A stretch of 37,503 nucleotides of DNA, taken from positions 1 to 37,503 of IMG/VR virus record IMGVR_UViG_3300037245_001110; one strand, given 5' to 3'. Both the position numbers and the translations under genes were made by a program. Each line of letters opens with the position of its first letter. Position 1 is the first letter of the stretch. Below the pieces are notes generated by a model. The model was not told where the DNA came from. It made no database searches and saw nothing but the letters and a program-made list of their open reading frames with translations. Below, piece by piece: positions 30,037 through 35,757 of the stretch. The stretch comes from a virus.

Positions 30037-31776
30037 TTAATTAAAAAATACTTCGCCACCTTCAATCAACAACTCATTCTCTGCAAGATTTTCTCTCTTG
30101 AAATCTCCTGTTATCGAGGTTAAGATCGTGAGGTCATTTTCCTCTGCTATCTTCGCAATTATAGCATATGACTTTTTGTCCATCGGCACATCGTCAAGGA
30201 AGATGTAGTTAAGTGCCTTTGCTTTCAGCTTTAATCTCGCAACTTGCAGTAAGATGCCGATTATAGGCTTCTGTGTAGACGAGTATGAAACTAAAAGACG
30301 CTCATCACCCTCATTGTGAAAGTATTCAGGATCGAACGCACCGGTATACACTGTTTTGATGTCCATCTTTCCATCTTCGGAATAAAATGGTTTCATATAT
30401 AACCCCTCAACACCTGTATCTATTTGAGAATAGAGTTTTGCAAGTTCTTTTCTCTTAATCTCAACCTCTGCGCACGCCCTAACCCAGTCTCTATTGATTT
30501 CATACCGATTAATCATGCTGTTATTGTGCTTAGCAATCTCAATCTGCTTTTCAACATTTTCGATTTTCAAATCTGATTCCTTGGTATCAACAGGCTTGTT
30601 CTCAACTGCCGTATACTCCTTCATTATAGTATCGCGCTTTTGAAGTAATTCTTTGAAATCTGGGTGATAATCAACACCCTCAACACGTAGTATTCTGCCA
30701 TTTTCGATATGAGGACAAAGTGGTTTGATAGGCTCTTTTTGTGGTGGATACTTCTCTGAAAGCGCTGTCGTCAATCCGTCAACGAATGTGTTCAGATCTC
30801 TTTTGAGTCCAAAGATCTGACCCTGAGTAGTATCATAATTAATAAATGATAGTGATCTAAGATTCTTTATAATATCGGCAATCACTATTTTTTCGAGATT
30901 ATAACCATCGCTAAGCTTCTTGTTCGCAAAAGAAAGCTCATTATAATCACTCATCAGTCTGTCCGAAATTTTCCTACACTCCTCAACAACAACAGCACCT
31001 TTTTTAATCACCTCTGACTTTTTATTCGCAAACTCAGCTTCAGCATCACCAGCGGCTTGCCCCTTCGAAACAAGGAGGGAATTTCTTTCTTGCTCCAACT
31101 TATCAACATCAGTAGACTTCATTTCTGAAAGTTGTTCTAACTTGTACCCATCTCTTTCAAAATCGGTGACATAAGCACCTTCATGCTGACATTGATTTCG
31201 CAAAGAGTCGCGCTCTTCAGTTAGCTGATCCAACTCTCCTAGGATAGATTTTTCATAGCCGATGTGTTTTTTATCGAAAATCACACCCAGTTTCGCAAGC
31301 TCGTCACGGAATAGTGCGAACATGAATTTTCTATGCACGGTTTCGTTCTCTGACAGAAAGTCTTTTGACCCAAATGTCATTGCATTTGCAATCAAATCCA
31401 TAAACGCGACAGGAGTCGCCTTCACCCCGTCTATTATCGGATTCATCACCTTTTTTCCATTCAGATCCTTTTCGAACAATTTAAATGTAGGGCTGTTCCC
31501 TTTCGTTTTTTTTGCTTCGATAAACACCTTCTTGTCTCCGTCCAGCAATTGCACCTCACTATCCCACTCGTCACCATACTGCTCTGCGTCTGCTAGCGAT
31601 CCGCGACCCTGCACCGTAGTTTTTACAGCTTTCTGCATTGTAGACTTGCCTTCACCAGATTTTCCCTTAATAGCGATTATGCCACTTTTAAACTTTTCAA
31701 AGTCAAACTCTAGCGCTTTGAAGATTCCGAAATTCGTTGCCCGGAATGAAATAATTTTTACTTTTTTTTGTTTCAT
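30037..31776 (-). CDS. SMC/SbcC-like ATPase, 579 aa
   Basis: Walker A GKSGEGKST lies at 38-46 in an N-terminal half-domain that starts KIISFRATNFGIFKALEF, the typical RecF/SbcC opening. A central coiled coil (about 165-460) carries Cys-containing CPHIENG near 353, perhaps a reduced zinc-hook. The C-terminal half-domain has a signature-like ERLLVSYSSTQKP and Walker B NYIFLDDVPM (about 523-532), then a D-loop-like segment. SbcC homologues work with an SbcD nuclease; none is visible next to it. It likely handles DNA ends or branches together with the downstream helicase. Confidence 0.82.
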   Translation of the reverse strand: MKQKKVKIISFRATNFGIFKALEFDFEKFKSGIIAIKGKSGEGKSTMQKAVKTTVQGRGSLADAEQYGDEWDSEVQLLDGDKKVFIEAKKTKGNSPTFKLFEKDLNGKKVMNPIIDGVKATPVAFMDLIANAMTFGSKDFLSENETVHRKFMFALFRDELAKLGVIFDKKHIGYEKSILGELDQLTEERDSLRNQCQHEGAYVTDFERDGYKLEQLSEMKSTDVDKLEQERNSLLVSKGQAAGDAEAEFANKKSEVIKKGAVVVEECRKISDRLMSDYNELSFANKKLSDGYNLEKIVIADIIKNLRSLSFINYDTTQGQIFGLKRDLNTFVDGLTTALSEKYPPQKEPIKPLCPHIENGRILRVEGVDYHPDFKELLQKRDTIMKEYTAVENKPVDTKESDLKIENVEKQIEIAKHNNSMINRYEINRDWVRACAEVEIKRKELAKLYSQIDTGVEGLYMKPFYSEDGKMDIKTVYTGAFDPEYFHNEGDERLLVSYSSTQKPIIGILLQVARLKLKAKALNYIFLDDVPMDKKSYAIIAKIAEENDLTILTSITGDFKRENLAENELLIEGGEVFFN

Positions 31777-31788
31777 CTTTTATATTTG

Positions 31789-31968
31789 TTAACGTGAATT
31801 TTGCTTTAAATTAATCAAATCACAAGCCGCTTTCGCAGTCGTTTCGATTGCGAAGACTTTAACTTTCTTGCTTTCGATCGTGAGGAATGACAGGACGCCA
31901 TTATTTCTGAGCTCTACTATATAACCATTTGCTGCGGTTATGTAGTTTTCCGTGAAGGTTGCTTTCAT
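31789..31968 (-). CDS. Hypothetical small protein, 59 aa
   Basis: A 59-residue protein, MKATFTENYITAANGYIVEL at the start, beta-prone then helical (AIETTAKAACDLINLK). Its ATG overlaps the stop of the ACP-like gene by 4 bases, and it ends 12 bases before the SMC-like gene; both spacings support it as a real gene. No family recognised. Confidence 0.6.
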   Translation of the reverse strand: MKATFTENYITAANGYIVELRNNGVLSFLTIESKKVKVFAIETTAKAACDLINLKQNSR

Positions 31969-32216
31969 CTAATGTGCCTTTCAAGGTAATCGATCATCCC
32001 TCCAACAGTCTCTTGCTTGTAGACATCGTTATCTGGAAAGCTAGATTCAAAGTCATACTCTAGCAAGCTAATCAATACAACTGCTTTCGAAGGAGTGAAG
32101 TTTAGTTCTTTAAAAGTCGTGTCCTCATTAATGCTAATCCTTACGTCTAGATCCATTGACCTCAGAGCCTCTGTTATTACTTCCAATATGCGTGAGCGTG
32201 TTTGTTTTTCTGTCAT
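31965..32216 (-). CDS. Acyl-carrier-protein-like protein, 83 aa
   Basis: The length (83), acidic charge and helix pattern match acyl carrier proteins: helix 1 RSRILEVITEALRSM, then EDTTFKELNF, helix 2 KAVVLISLLEYDFESSFPD, and QETVGGMIDYLERHI, the last equivalent to the ACP ending 'xTVGDxxxYIxxH'. The 'LGxDSL' phosphopantetheine site is replaced by LNFTPS: Pro42 stands where the modified Ser should be and Ser43 follows. So the protein probably keeps the ACP fold without the prosthetic group, perhaps as a decoy or protein-binding module. It overlaps the downstream small gene by 4 bases. Confidence 0.65.
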   Translation of the reverse strand: MTEKQTRSRILEVITEALRSMDLDVRISINEDTTFKELNFTPSKAVVLISLLEYDFESSFPDNDVYKQETVGGMIDYLERHIR

Positions 32217-32251
32217 GGTTTCGATAGTTTCGTTTTAAAATTAAGTTGTCA

Positions 32252-32395
32252 TTACGTTTCGCAGGATCCCCAATGTCCATACTGGCAATCTTTTGGTATG
32301 TATAGGCATGTCGAGCAAAACGATCCGTCAAAATCAAATTCTCCACACTCAGGACATTCTATTGGTAGGTCATCGTCTTCGTCGTAAGGTTCCAT
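32252..32395 (-). CDS. Small zinc-ribbon protein, 47 aa
   Basis: A 47-residue acidic protein, MEPYDEDDDLPIECPECGEF, with CPEC at 14-17 and CSTC at 27-30, plus Cys37 and Cys45: a compact zinc ribbon. It begins 30 bases after the closing element of cassette 2 and precedes the ACP-like gene by 35 bases. No clear promoter is seen. Zinc-ribbon peptides of this size in phages often modulate transcription or translation; not proven here. Confidence 0.65.
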   Translation of the reverse strand: MEPYDEDDDLPIECPECGEFDFDGSFCSTCLYIPKDCQYGHWGSCET

Positions 32396-32424
32396 GATTT
32401 CGATATTTTTTAGTTGATATTTTT

Positions 32425-32487
32425 TACCCAGAAAACCCCGCTACAACATTGCAGCGGGGTAACCTCAAGACTATCAAGCTTGGGGTT
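32425..32487 (-). terminator. Two-hairpin element closing cassette 2
   Basis: Shares four sequence blocks with 24963-25024. On the minus strand AACCCCAA/TTGAGGTT (one mismatch) is followed by a GC-rich stem CCCCGCT...AGCGGGG, then TTTTCTGGGTA. It begins 2 bases after the stop codon of 32490-32762. The stems are kept while several stem bases differ from copy 1, as expected when structure is under selection. Confidence 0.72.
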
Positions 32488-32489
32488 GA

Positions 32490-32762
32490 TTATGCATCTT
32501 GCATAAGTCCGTAGGTGTATTTTATTTTGCATATCGAGAACGTGCCGTACTTTTCGTGCCACAATCTTAGCTCCTCATAAAGCTCTTCGCTAAAAAAGTC
32601 TAGGTTGTTTTTTATTTTATTTAGTGTATATTTTAAATTGACTCCTTTTTTAGAGTCAAACACTATGAGCGTGTCAACCATTCCGTAATTTGTTGCACCC
32701 ATTTTTATGATTGCTTTCTTTGTCTCTCTGCCTAGATCTTCGCTTATTTTCTTATTTTGCAT
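32490..32762 (-). CDS. Cassette 2 accessory protein B, 90 aa
   Basis: A 90-residue basic helical protein: KKISEDLGRETKKAIIKMGA, then NYGMVDTLIVFDSKKG and LKYTLNKIKNNLDFFSEELY. It is the second gene of cassette 2, 22 bases behind the first, and ends 2 bases before the closing two-hairpin element. It is not similar to the cassette 1 protein. Function unknown; the cassette setting suggests an accessory role such as host or defence interaction. Confidence 0.68.
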   Translation of the reverse strand: MQNKKISEDLGRETKKAIIKMGATNYGMVDTLIVFDSKKGVNLKYTLNKIKNNLDFFSEELYEELRLWHEKYGTFSICKIKYTYGLMQDA

Positions 32763-32784
32763 AGTCTTAATTTTTATGATTATT

Positions 32785-33186
32785 TTATTTTACCATTTCG
32801 ATTGCATCGAAGCCGTACTTTGTGCACAAAACCATATTTTGTTTTGTGTTTTTCATTCTAAATCCATAACCTGAATCTATGATAGAACAATCGAACTTGC
32901 TTGCTTCAAATTCACGCTCTATTTTTTTCTTCTCAGTTTTTACTGTAGTTGTGTCACATTGTATTACAATATTCCTGTTATTTTTTACACCAAACTTCGC
33001 GGCGAGATCGTCAGATATGCAAACTCTATCATTTTCAGGGTGTAAGAATATTTCATATGTATTATCTTCGATTGTACATGTTATTTTTTCTTTAGAGCAT
33101 CCCGTTTCTGCGTCTATCCAGATTTCAGCTGTTACTTTGTGACTTCCTTTTTTTGTTGTTGCGGTTGTTTTAATTTTACTTTTCAT
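32785..33186 (-). CDS. Cassette 2 accessory protein A, 133 aa
   Basis: A 133-residue, Lys- and Thr-rich protein with mixed strands: KIKTTATTKKGSHKVTAEIW, SKEKITCTIEDNTYEIFLHP, a middle with NIVIQCDTTTVKTEKKK and an end GYGFRMKNTKQNMVLCTKYG. It has six Cys but no CxxC pairs. The ATG lies 3 bases after the 129-base repeat, so its leader is the same as in cassette 1. No family recognised. Confidence 0.7.
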   Translation of the reverse strand: MKSKIKTTATTKKGSHKVTAEIWIDAETGCSKEKITCTIEDNTYEIFLHPENDRVCISDDLAAKFGVKNNRNIVIQCDTTTVKTEKKKIEREFEASKFDCSIIDSGYGFRMKNTKQNMVLCTKYGFDAIEMVK

Positions 33187-33220
33187 AATTGATAGTTTTA
33201 ATTACTGAATTGCTATAAGA

Positions 33221-33252
33221 CAAATATACAACGTTCTGCTTAATTATGCAAA
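33221..33252 (-). promoter_or_regulatory. Cassette 2 promoter
   Basis: TTTGCATAATTAAG from 33252, an exact 20-base spacer after TTG, and TATATTTG at 33228-33221. Identical to the cassette 1 promoter apart from two spacer bases. Confidence 0.85.
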
Positions 33253-33262
33253 TAAAACACAT

Positions 33263-33298
33263 AAAAAAAGCAAAATAATTTCACTTTATTTTGCTTTT
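33263..33298 (-). terminator. Terminator of the lysis operon (in repeat copy 2)
   Basis: The same perfect 13-base stem, 7-base loop and seven-T tail as at 25416-25451. It lies 14 bases after the stop codon at 33312 and would end the whole late transcript. Confidence 0.85.
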
Positions 33299-33311
33299 CT
33301 TTGAGTGTTAG

Positions 33312-33506
33312 TTAGTTATATCTTTTTTTCTGGGCCTGCTTCTTTCTTCTTTTTTCGAAGAAGTTATTAAAAACCCCGTCGCCCCTCTGTTTTATCTTGC
33401 GAATTTCAATATTTTCGTTATTTATAACTTCAGGCTTGTCAAGGAGGTGGTGGTACATGAGCAGGCCGCACACAAAGCCAACGATGGCACTTGTTGCGTA
33501 CCACAT
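33312..33506 (-). CDS. Small single-membrane-span protein, lysis block, 64 aa
   Basis: I use the ATG at 33506, in a TGATG overlap with the holin stop; a GTG one codon upstream is possible. One membrane segment (about 4-20, ATSAIVGFVCGLLMYHH) is followed by a hydrophilic, strongly basic C-terminal part ending in KRRKKQAQKK. It is the last gene of the lysis block. A spanin-like or second-holin role is possible, but it is short for a spanin and lacks a lipobox partner. Confidence 0.62.
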   Translation of the reverse strand: MWYATSAIVGFVCGLLMYHHLLDKPEVINNENIEIRKIKQRGDGVFNNFFEKRRKKQAQKKRYN

Positions 33507-33727
33507 CACTTATCCTGCTTGTTTGCTCCGATAAGCGCAATGATACTTGCAATAGATGTTCCTATTGCTAATATAGCAGTCTCTGAACCCTTTATTATTT
33601 CTGCGAGCTCTGGATTCTTAGGAGCAACAAACATGACCGCAACGGTGATAAGCATTGTCACTATAGCACCAACGATGCCACGTTTCGTTGTTTTAGGTGA
33701 TTCTTTCGCGTTTTTTCTTAATTTCAT
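33506..33727 (-). CDS. Probable holin, 73 aa
   Basis: A 73-residue protein with a basic N-terminus (KLRKNAKESPKTTKRG), membrane segment 1 (about 18-35, IVGAIVTMLITVAVMFVA), a short polar loop with PKNPELAEIIKG, and membrane segment 2 (about 50-67, AILAIGTSIASIIALIGA). Two-span small proteins next to an endolysin are class II-type holins that open the inner membrane. The amidase gene is 22 bases upstream. Confidence 0.78.
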   Translation of the reverse strand: MKLRKNAKESPKTTKRGIVGAIVTMLITVAVMFVAPKNPELAEIIKGSETAILAIGTSIASIIALIGANKQDK

Positions 33728-33749
33728 AGGTTTCTTTTTTTTTATTAGA

Positions 33750-34130
33750 TTACAAATTATATTCTTTACAAAATTCTTTTACATTAAAATTGGGACAAGT
33801 TTTTTTACTAAACTCATAGTGCCCGTGAATAGTTGCACCAGGGTCGATAGTTGTCATATGTGCTAATAAAGCAACAAGGGTCGCCGTCTGCTTCTCATTG
33901 AACTTATCTCTACCGATTAGACATATTCCTATATTGTCTCTATTAAGGCCTCTTACATGAGCTCCCATTTCATTCTCCAGCCTACCTATATTCAAAGATC
34001 CATCTATATGTATAACATAGTGATAACCAACCTTCTTGAACCCTCTCGCAATGTGCCAGATATTAATGTCATCAACTGTGTAGTTGTGACCGTTAGGTGT
34101 GTCTGAGCAGTGAATAGTTATTTTTTTCAT
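33750..34130 (-). CDS. N-acetylmuramoyl-L-alanine amidase (endolysin), 126 aa
   Basis: Amidase_2/T7-lysozyme type. Zinc ligands are readable by comparison with T7 lysozyme: His7 in ITIHCSDT, His104 in GHYEFSKKTC and Cys112; Lys110 fits the catalytic Lys two residues before the Cys. The core GYHYVIHIDGSLNIGR (35-50) and HVRGLNRDNIGICLIG (58-73) are typical. It cuts the amide bond between MurNAc and L-Ala to lyse the host. At 126 residues it is a bare catalytic domain with no wall-binding module and no signal peptide, so it relies on the holin. Confidence 0.92.
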   Translation of the reverse strand: MKKITIHCSDTPNGHNYTVDDINIWHIARGFKKVGYHYVIHIDGSLNIGRLENEMGAHVRGLNRDNIGICLIGRDKFNEKQTATLVALLAHMTTIDPGATIHGHYEFSKKTCPNFNVKEFCKEYNL

Positions 34131-34143
34131 GCCTTGAATTTAG

Positions 34144-34332
34144 TTATTTAACAAGAACAGCAATCAGCGCAGACACAGCTCCCGTGAATGACGCTCCGCT
34201 AATCCAAAGAACAATGCTCCTGAATCTCTCTAACGAGTTTACGCGGCCATTTGTTTTAGTTGTTTGCGTGTGCACTAGATCGAGCTTGTGATCAATCTTT
34301 TCTAGCCACTCTTTAAATTCTACGTTTGTCAT
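34144..34332 (-). CDS. XhlA-like membrane protein of lysis block, 62 aa
   Basis: A 62-residue protein with an N-terminal amphipathic helix (FKEWLEKIDHKLDLVHTQTT), the segment KTNGRVNSLERFRSI, and a C-terminal membrane helix (about 41-60, IVLWISGASFTGAVSALIAV). This matches the layout of XhlA-like hemolysin/holin-helper proteins near phage lysis genes. It is 1-2 bases away from its upstream neighbour and 13 bases ahead of the amidase. Confidence 0.68.
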   Translation of the reverse strand: MTNVEFKEWLEKIDHKLDLVHTQTTKTNGRVNSLERFRSIVLWISGASFTGAVSALIAVLVK

Positions 34333-34333
34333 A

Positions 34334-34798
34334 TTATACAGGCTCTAGAAATCCATTAATCAATACTTTGAATATCTTAAATGTAATCGTTGTGTTTGCC
34401 GTATCTGATTTGAATCTCGTTCCTATCGTGACATTCGGTGAGCTCTCAGATATATTTCCGTTTGTTAGAGAATCTTCTTTTCCTGTTGAAAGATCGATAT
34501 CGTTGAAGCCAACCAAATTATCATTTATAAACGTCCCTACAGACACCTTGCAAACCTTATCGGCCTGTAGTCTGAATATAGCACTAGATGTATTAACCGC
34601 ATTTCTAGACCCTGTAAACGTTAACTCACCGTTTGCAGCATTTAAAGAGAAGTTCTTGTTTTCGTTATCTTCAAACGTTCCGTCCATCTCATACCATTGA
34701 CCCGCTGTTGCAAGGTTTAATTCAACCGTTCCAAGCAGGCTCAAGTCTGATTCACCCACCACTCTCATATCGTTTAATACTTTTGAAAATAAACCCAT
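34334..34798 (-). CDS. Tail-appendage hypothetical protein, 154 aa
   Basis: A 154-residue beta-rich protein with many Asn, Thr and Ser residues, starting MGLFSKVLNDMRVVGESDLS. The middle reads as a jelly-roll-like sandwich (FSLNAANGELTFTGSRN, SAIFRLQADKVCKVSVGTF). Its start overlaps the stop of the C1q-like gene by one base. It is likely part of the adsorption apparatus by context. Confidence 0.68.
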   Translation of the reverse strand: MGLFSKVLNDMRVVGESDLSLLGTVELNLATAGQWYEMDGTFEDNENKNFSLNAANGELTFTGSRNAVNTSSAIFRLQADKVCKVSVGTFINDNLVGFNDIDLSTGKEDSLTNGNISESSPNVTIGTRFKSDTANTTITFKIFKVLINGFLEPV

Positions 34799-35268
34799 TA
34801 GTCTAGTCTATCAAGTTTGTTGCAATTGAAATTCATATAGGAGAACGTGAAATCTTCTGGCAGCGCATCGTCGTGTCTAGCTCTTAAGTCTAATTCTTGC
34901 CCAGACAAAATCGTGATCAATCCTGTAAAGCCTGCACTACCAACATCACCTGCAACTCCTATTTTTCTTGTAAAATGAATAGATTCAGCCTCTGCTCCAT
35001 CGAGGAATATCGCTCCAAACGCTGTTTTGTTGTTCGACGCAGTGAAAGAGAATGACCCATCAATTTTATAAATACCATCTGAATTTACTATTATCTTATT
35101 GTTTGTTGCATCTGGAGTGCAATTCAATGAAGGGTCATTGTCTGTGAAGTTAATAACCTTAACGTAGTTCGCTCCATTCGCAATCGATTGCGCTACCGTA
35201 TTGGCGTGTACGTGAATGCCAGCATACGCAATCCATCTAGTTCTTAGTAAATTTCTTAATGTTCCCAT
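34798..35268 (-). CDS. C1q/TNF-like jelly-roll virion protein, 156 aa
   Basis: Residues about 50-150 look like a C1q/TNF-type jelly roll: NKIIVNSDGIYKIDGSFSFT matches the 'I.v...GiY.i..s.sf' strand pair, then AFGAIFLDGAEAESIHF, GLITILSGQELDLRARH and FTFSYMNFN as later strands. Such domains form trimers on phage tail tips and bind host surface glycans or proteins. The N-terminal 45 residues (RNLLRTRWIAYAGIHVHAN) probably anchor it to the virion. It sits between the tail spike and the lysis genes. Confidence 0.66.
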   Translation of the reverse strand: MGTLRNLLRTRWIAYAGIHVHANTVAQSIANGANYVKVINFTDNDPSLNCTPDATNNKIIVNSDGIYKIDGSFSFTASNNKTAFGAIFLDGAEAESIHFTRKIGVAGDVGSAGFTGLITILSGQELDLRARHDDALPEDFTFSYMNFNCNKLDRLD

Positions 35269-35270
35269 TT

Positions 35271-35753
35271 TTAATCTTCTATTATGTACGTTATACCGTC
35301 GTCTTCGGTTACTATTGTTGTTCCATCGTCTTCGTAAACGAGTTCTTTTTTGTAGAACAATGCATTTTTATTAAAACACAGGCCCGTCAACGCAGTATCA
35401 TAAGCCGTTATATCCTTAATTTTATTTTCACTTAATAAAAGATACCACAATTTGCTCCAGATATCTGCATGATTCAATATCTGAGTAAATGACAAATATC
35501 CATACCCTACAATATTTAAAAGAGCATCTAAATCAGGGAATATTCCTTGCTGAAACCTCCATTCAAAATCTTTTGTATACCCTACTACTGAAGCAACAAC
35601 AGCAATACCATTTTCATTTAAAGGGATGAATATACGTTCATTTTCATCTACAGGCGCTGAGTCTAAAATATAGACATCGCAACCTAGTACATTGTGAAAT
35701 GGTACTGGAGATTTAACCGTTGTAGTTGCTGCGTTATGTAGTATAGTTGTCAT
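35271..35753 (-). CDS. Tail-appendage hypothetical protein, 160 aa
   Basis: A 160-residue acidic protein: beta-prone N-terminus (VLGCDVYILDSAPVDENERI), a helical middle with ILNHADIWSKLWYLLLSENK, and a Thr/Asp/Tyr-rich C-terminus (DDGTTIVTEDDGITYIIED) that is itself an internal repeat of DDGTTIV/DDGITYI. It lies 4 bases after the tail-spike gene. A spike chaperone or adaptor is a possible role; no family recognised. Confidence 0.68.
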   Translation of the reverse strand: MTTILHNAATTTVKSPVPFHNVLGCDVYILDSAPVDENERIFIPLNENGIAVVASVVGYTKDFEWRFQQGIFPDLDALLNIVGYGYLSFTQILNHADIWSKLWYLLLSENKIKDITAYDTALTGLCFNKNALFYKKELVYEDDGTTIVTEDDGITYIIED

Positions 35754-35757
35754 ATCA

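Larger units (their letters stand above)
33190..33318 (-). repeat. 129-base terminator-promoter-leader unit, copy 2
   Basis: Second copy of the unit at 25343-25471 (127/129 identical). Here its terminator closes the lysis operon and its promoter drives cassette 2. The upstream end overlaps the stop codon of 33312-33506, so the last codons of that gene lie in the repeat boundary; this suggests that the unit arrived as a block and was trimmed to the gene end. Confidence 0.95.

Noticed and set aside
31781-31788. TATATTTG on the plus strand as a possible rightward promoter
   Set aside because: No TTG lies 17-23 bases upstream in a sensible position and no plus-strand gene follows.
32202-32387. 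A 61-codon plus-strand reading frame
   Set aside because: It is antisense to a better supported minus-strand zinc-ribbon gene with two CxxC pairs and normal operon spacing.
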